A DNA stretch of 64,000 bases from WHSW01 sp033856255 (lineage in GTDB: Bacteria > Actinomycetota > Thermoleophilia > Solirubrobacterales > 70-9), in NCBI GenBank assembly GCA_033856255.1, contig JAWVFH010000042.1, positions 40,817 through 104,816 on the forward strand, written 5' to 3'. The notes below the pieces were generated by a model. That model saw nothing but the letters and a program-made list of their open reading frames with translations. It searched no databases and had not been told where the DNA came from. The stretch's first letter is position 1. Every line of letters starts with the position of its first letter. Below are positions 61,827 to 64,000 of this stretch, piece by piece. The position numbers and the translations under genes are program-made.

Positions 61827-61842
61827 GGCGAACGTCCCGGAC
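61827..61842 (+). repeat. Left arm of a perfect 16-bp inverted repeat
   Basis: GGCGAACGTCCCGGAC. The exact inverse complement occurs at 62760-62775, on the far side of the AbiEi/DUF559-like pseudogene. Confidence 0.75.
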
Positions 61843-61860
61843 CCGCTGCCTGGAGGGGGT

Positions 61861-62753
61861 ATGCGGGACGTTCACCTCGCGGATCTGGCGGGCCGGCAGT
61901 TCAACCGGGTATCACTCCGGCAGCTCTACGCTTTGGGGTTCAGCGAGGCCGCGGTCGTGCATCGACTGGCAAACCGACGGCTCGTGGCAGTGGAGGAGGG
62001 GGTGTTCGCCATCGGCCCGGTCCTTGAGGACGACGATTGGGGTCGCTGGATGGCGGCCGCGCTGACTGCGCCACGAACCGTGTGAGCCACGTGAGCGCCG
62101 CCGCCGCGTGGGGGCTGTGGTCGTTGGAGCGCCAATTCGAAACCGTCACGCGTCCAGGCTCCGGAGGCCCTCGCCGCCACGGCGGCATCATCGCGTACCG
62201 GAGCTCAACGCTCGCAGGTGACTGCACTGAGCTGCGGGGGATCCCGATCACATCGGTGCCCCGGACCTTGCTCGACCTCGGCCGCGAGGTGGGCGACCGA
62301 GCGCTGGCGAGGGCAGTAAGGGAAGCAGTTCGGCTCGATCGGATCACCATCGCTGGACTCGCAAACGCTCTCAGCAGATATCGCGGCCGGCGGGGCTCGC
62401 GGCGGCTCGGGGTCACGCTCGCCCGCTATGCGGGCATCCCGCTCGAGCGCGCCCGTAGCGGTGCGGAGGTCCGCGCGATGGAGATCCTCCGTGATGCCGG
62501 ACGGCCACTACCGCGACTCAACACGAGGATCGCCGGCGAGGAAGCGGATTTGAGCTGGCCGACCGTCCGGCTCATTGTCGAGATCGACGGTGGGCCGTTC
62601 CATCTCGACGTCGGCGAGGACGCGCGCAAGCAGGCGTGCTGGGAGGGTGCGGGCTGGACGGTCCGCCGCCTCCCTTCCAACGACGTCTACGACCGCCCCC
62701 ACCACCTCCTGGCCCTCGCCCCACCACCGAACGTCCCGGAGACCCGCGCATAG
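61861..62753 (+). pseudogene. AbiEi-like wHTH plus DUF559-like nuclease gene, frameshifted
   Basis: Frame 1 starts at ATG 61861 (GGAGGGGG upstream) and encodes an AbiEi-type winged helix (FNRVSLRQLYALGFSEAAVV, FAIGPVLEDDDW) until TGA at 62083-62085 after APRTV. The next frame continues SHVSAAAAWGLW, RGIPITSVPRTLLDLGRE, then a DUF559/Vsr-like PD-(D/E)xK segment (EADLSWPTVRLIVEIDGGPFH) to TAG 62753. In related proteins these two parts are continuous (TVLSHVSAAA), so one base was probably lost near 62084. Either a true pseudogene or a sequencing error. Usual intact length about 290-300 residues. Confidence 0.75.
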
Positions 62754-62773
62754 CGACGTGTCCGGGACGTTCG
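62728..62773 (+). repeat. Hairpin formed by CGAACGTCCCGGA and its inverse
   Basis: CGAACGTCCCGGA (62728-62740) pairs with TCCGGGACGTTCG (62761-62773) across a 20-base loop holding the stop codon. The left element is also a direct copy of the repeat at 61829-61841. Confidence 0.7.
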
Positions 62774-62775
62774 CC
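62760..62775 (+). repeat. Right arm of the 16-bp inverted repeat
   Basis: GTCCGGGACGTTCGCC, exact inverse complement of 61827-61842. The two arms enclose 917 bases. Confidence 0.75.
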
Positions 62776-62813
62776 GAGTGGGATGGCTCTGGGTTTGCGG
62801 ATAGGGTGCGGCC

Positions 62814-63305
62814 ATGGCGCTTTTCAAGAGCAAGAAGAAGCAGGCCGCGGAGTTGATGCAGTCCGGGCTCAAGGGTGCCGGGACCGTGATCTCGGTCCAG
62901 GACACCGGGATGACGGTCAACGACAACCCGCGGGTGAAAATGGTCTTTCGGGTCGAGCCGCTAGACGGCAGCCCGCCGTTCGACGCGAAGAAGACCAGGA
63001 CGGTCTCGCGGGTCGAGATCCCGCGCCAGGGTGATCGGTATCCGATCTGGTACGACGCGGAGGATCCCGTGGGGACCTGGGCCTACGCGACGGTTGCCGA
63101 CGACTCCGGCCGCGAGTCGCTGCGGCAGATGTTCGGCGCCGTGGCCGACACCTTCGTCGGCATGAACGCCCCGGCCGCCCCGGCGGCTCCAGCCGCAGGG
63201 GGCCAGGACACCGTCGAGCAGCTGAAGACGCTCGCCGATCTGCACTCCCAGGGGCTGCTCACGGAGGACGAGTTCAACGCCCAGAAGGCCAAGCTGCTCG
63301 GTTAG
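62814..63305 (+). CDS. Small protein with C-terminal SHOCT domain
   Basis: 163 residues from ATG 62814, with TAGGGT six bases upstream. The N-terminus is basic (FKSKKKQAAELM). The middle forms a beta-rich domain (GAGTVISVQDTGMTVNDNP, KMVFRVEPLDG, YPIWYDAEDPVGTW). A short Ala/Pro linker leads to a SHOCT helix pair (LKTLADLHSQGLLTEDEFNA), as in the larger membrane protein at 19976-21325. Cytoplasmic, function unknown. The TAGGGT box lies 26 bases after the right inverted-repeat arm, so the gene is not part of the AbiEi cassette. Confidence 0.85.
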   Translation: MALFKSKKKQAAELMQSGLKGAGTVISVQDTGMTVNDNPRVKMVFRVEPLDGSPPFDAKKTRTVSRVEIPRQGDRYPIWYDAEDPVGTWAYATVADDSGRESLRQMFGAVADTFVGMNAPAAPAAPAAGGQDTVEQLKTLADLHSQGLLTEDEFNAQKAKLLG

Positions 63306-63479
63306 CTCGCCCTCGGGCTCATCGCCATCGCTGACTACACCGCCTCCCGCCAGCGACCACGTCTCGGAGCCACTCTCGAACCAGCCGCCGGCGAGCGGCG
63401 TGCATCCAAACTTCCGTGTGCCGAGTTTGCAGCCGCCGAGAGCTGCCGCATTACCCCCATCGGCAGGAGTTCGGGGGAC

Positions 63480-63530
63480 CTTTAGCGATTTGCCTCGAAC
63501 ATTCGTCCAGTTTCGACGCAATCGCTAAAG
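63480..63530. repeat. 51-base imperfect palindrome (terminator or dispersed element)
   Basis: CTTTAGCGATT (63480-63490) and AATCGCTAAAG (63520-63530) pair perfectly, and pairing continues inward (GC, TCGAA) with one mismatch and two bulges. It begins 4 bases after the stop of the leftward MCE-like gene. The rest of the 228-base gap (63306-63479) shows no gene. Confidence 0.6.
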
Positions 63531-63533
63531 AAG

Positions 63534-64000
63534 TCAGGGTCCGGCCGCGCCGTCGCTGGGATCACAGTCGCCGGCGGCGCCGTCGGTGAGGGCGCCGCCG
63601 TCGGTGAAGGGGACCGAGGTGTCGGAGGGGTCGATGTCGGTGACGGGGCGCTCCGCGGTGCCGGGGCAACGGCGCGTGTTGCCGGTCGAGAGGGCAGCCT
63701 GGATCTGCTCCGGGGTCAGGGGCTGGGTCAGATCGGGGAGCCCTCCGGGACCGGAGACGCTGAAGGCGTTGAGGTCGGTCGCGACGCGACCCATGCCGCC
63801 GATCGCGTCGTTGAACCCCGAGCCCGGCCCGAAGTCGTCGAACCACCCGACCAGCTCGGGGGTGTAGGCGCGAAAGAAGGAGAGGTTGAGCTCGGAGTTG
63901 TCAAGCGAGCAGACCGACTCGCCGAAGGCGCCCTGGGTGTAGTTGTCGTCTTGCGCTGACTTCAGGTCGGCGGGGTTGGCGGGGCCCTTGCCGCAGTCGG
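63534..64000 (-). CDS. MCE/MlaD-family protein, C-terminal fragment (runs off right edge)
   Basis: 155 codons are visible, open to base 64000. LNLSFFRAYTPELVGWFDDFG, then GSGFNDAIGGMGRVATDLNAFSV and PLTPEQIQAALSTGNTRRCPG, resemble the C-terminal region of actinobacterial MCE-family (MlaD-like) substrate-binding proteins of lipid importers. The tail is Asp/Thr/Gly-rich with three Cys. The MCE domain itself would lie outside the window. Assigned from pattern recognition only; other exported proteins are possible. Confidence 0.5.
   Translation of the reverse strand, partial: DCGKGPANPADLKSAQDDNYTQGAFGESVCSLDNSELNLSFFRAYTPELVGWFDDFGPGSGFNDAIGGMGRVATDLNAFSVSGPGGLPDLTQPLTPEQIQAALSTGNTRRCPGTAERPVTDIDPSDTSVPFTDGGALTDGAAGDCDPSDGAAGP

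Noticed and set aside
61720..62775. tRNA-Ser(TGA) 3' end as an att site for the AbiEi cassette
   Set aside because: The tRNA terminal sequence is not repeated on the far side. The cassette's own repeats begin 19 bases after the tRNA.
1..64000. CRISPR arrays, insertion sequences, prophage genes or a replication origin
   Set aside because: No regular spaced repeats, transposase or integrase motifs, phage structural genes, dnaA or DnaA-box clusters were seen on reading both strands.

Overview
This is a very GC-rich, gene-dense chromosomal window. It most likely comes from the class Thermoleophilia (Solirubrobacterales-like Actinomycetota). The evidence for that placement is indirect: about 70% GC, huge antisense open frames, secreted FG-GAP/RTX proteins, an Actinobacteria-style WS/DGAT, P450 and MCE gene content, and YpfJ, SHOCT and zinc-ribbon families. 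No rRNA is present. Most genes overlap or sit within a few tens of bases of each other, and no gene-free stretch exceeds 300 bases. Many starts have no Shine-Dalgarno sequence but carry a TANNNT hexamer ending 6-9 bases upstream, which points to leaderless transcription.

Layout. 1-8845 (minus): two translationally coupled subtilase-like, FG-GAP-repeat secreted proteins. The second ends in RTX-type repeats and the first runs off the left edge. 8907-13250 (minus): a giant zinc-ribbon/kinase-like/ATPase/TPR/nucleotide-cyclase protein. 13293-27935: housekeeping and metabolic genes (cyclophilin, two VOC proteins, YpfJ-type zinc peptidase, PQQ-propeller lipoprotein, rlmN, 2-hydroxyacid dehydrogenase, SHOCT membrane protein, fatty acid desaturase, chromate transporter, 5'-3' exonuclease, RibD-like reductase, epimerase, SRPBCC). 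27988-29990: a degenerate GAF-GGDEF protein coupled to an MshEN/coiled-coil protein. 29987-37110: aminotransferase, secreted protein, P450 and crotonase pair, then a TetR-controlled thioesterase/CMD/acyl-CoA dehydrogenase operon, followed by tRNA-Arg(ACG).

37227-44526 (minus) is an eight-gene phosphate operon. It reads pstS-pstC-pstA-pstB, then a lipoprotein, a zinc-ribbon/SPOR-like membrane protein, a coiled-coil zinc-ribbon protein and a membrane-anchored phosphoesterase-like protein that appears to lack metal ligands. 44645-56178: secreted proteins, MBL hydrolase, M23 peptidase, WS/DGAT, L,D-transpeptidase, FMN hydroxyacid oxidase coupled to a Baeyer-Villiger-type monooxygenase, a 43-residue lipoprotein and a lipase-like hydrolase. 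56179-61808: tRNA-Ser(GCT), PLP racemase/aldolase-like protein, CoA-transferase, Tat-exported phospholipase C, aldonolactone oxidase, tRNA-Ser(TGA).

61809-62775 holds a frameshifted AbiEi-like/DUF559 gene framed by perfect 16-bp inverted repeats. This is the most mobile-looking locus in the window. The right end has a small SHOCT protein, an imperfect 51-base palindrome and the C-terminus of an MCE-like protein. No CRISPR array, insertion sequence, prophage or replication origin was seen.
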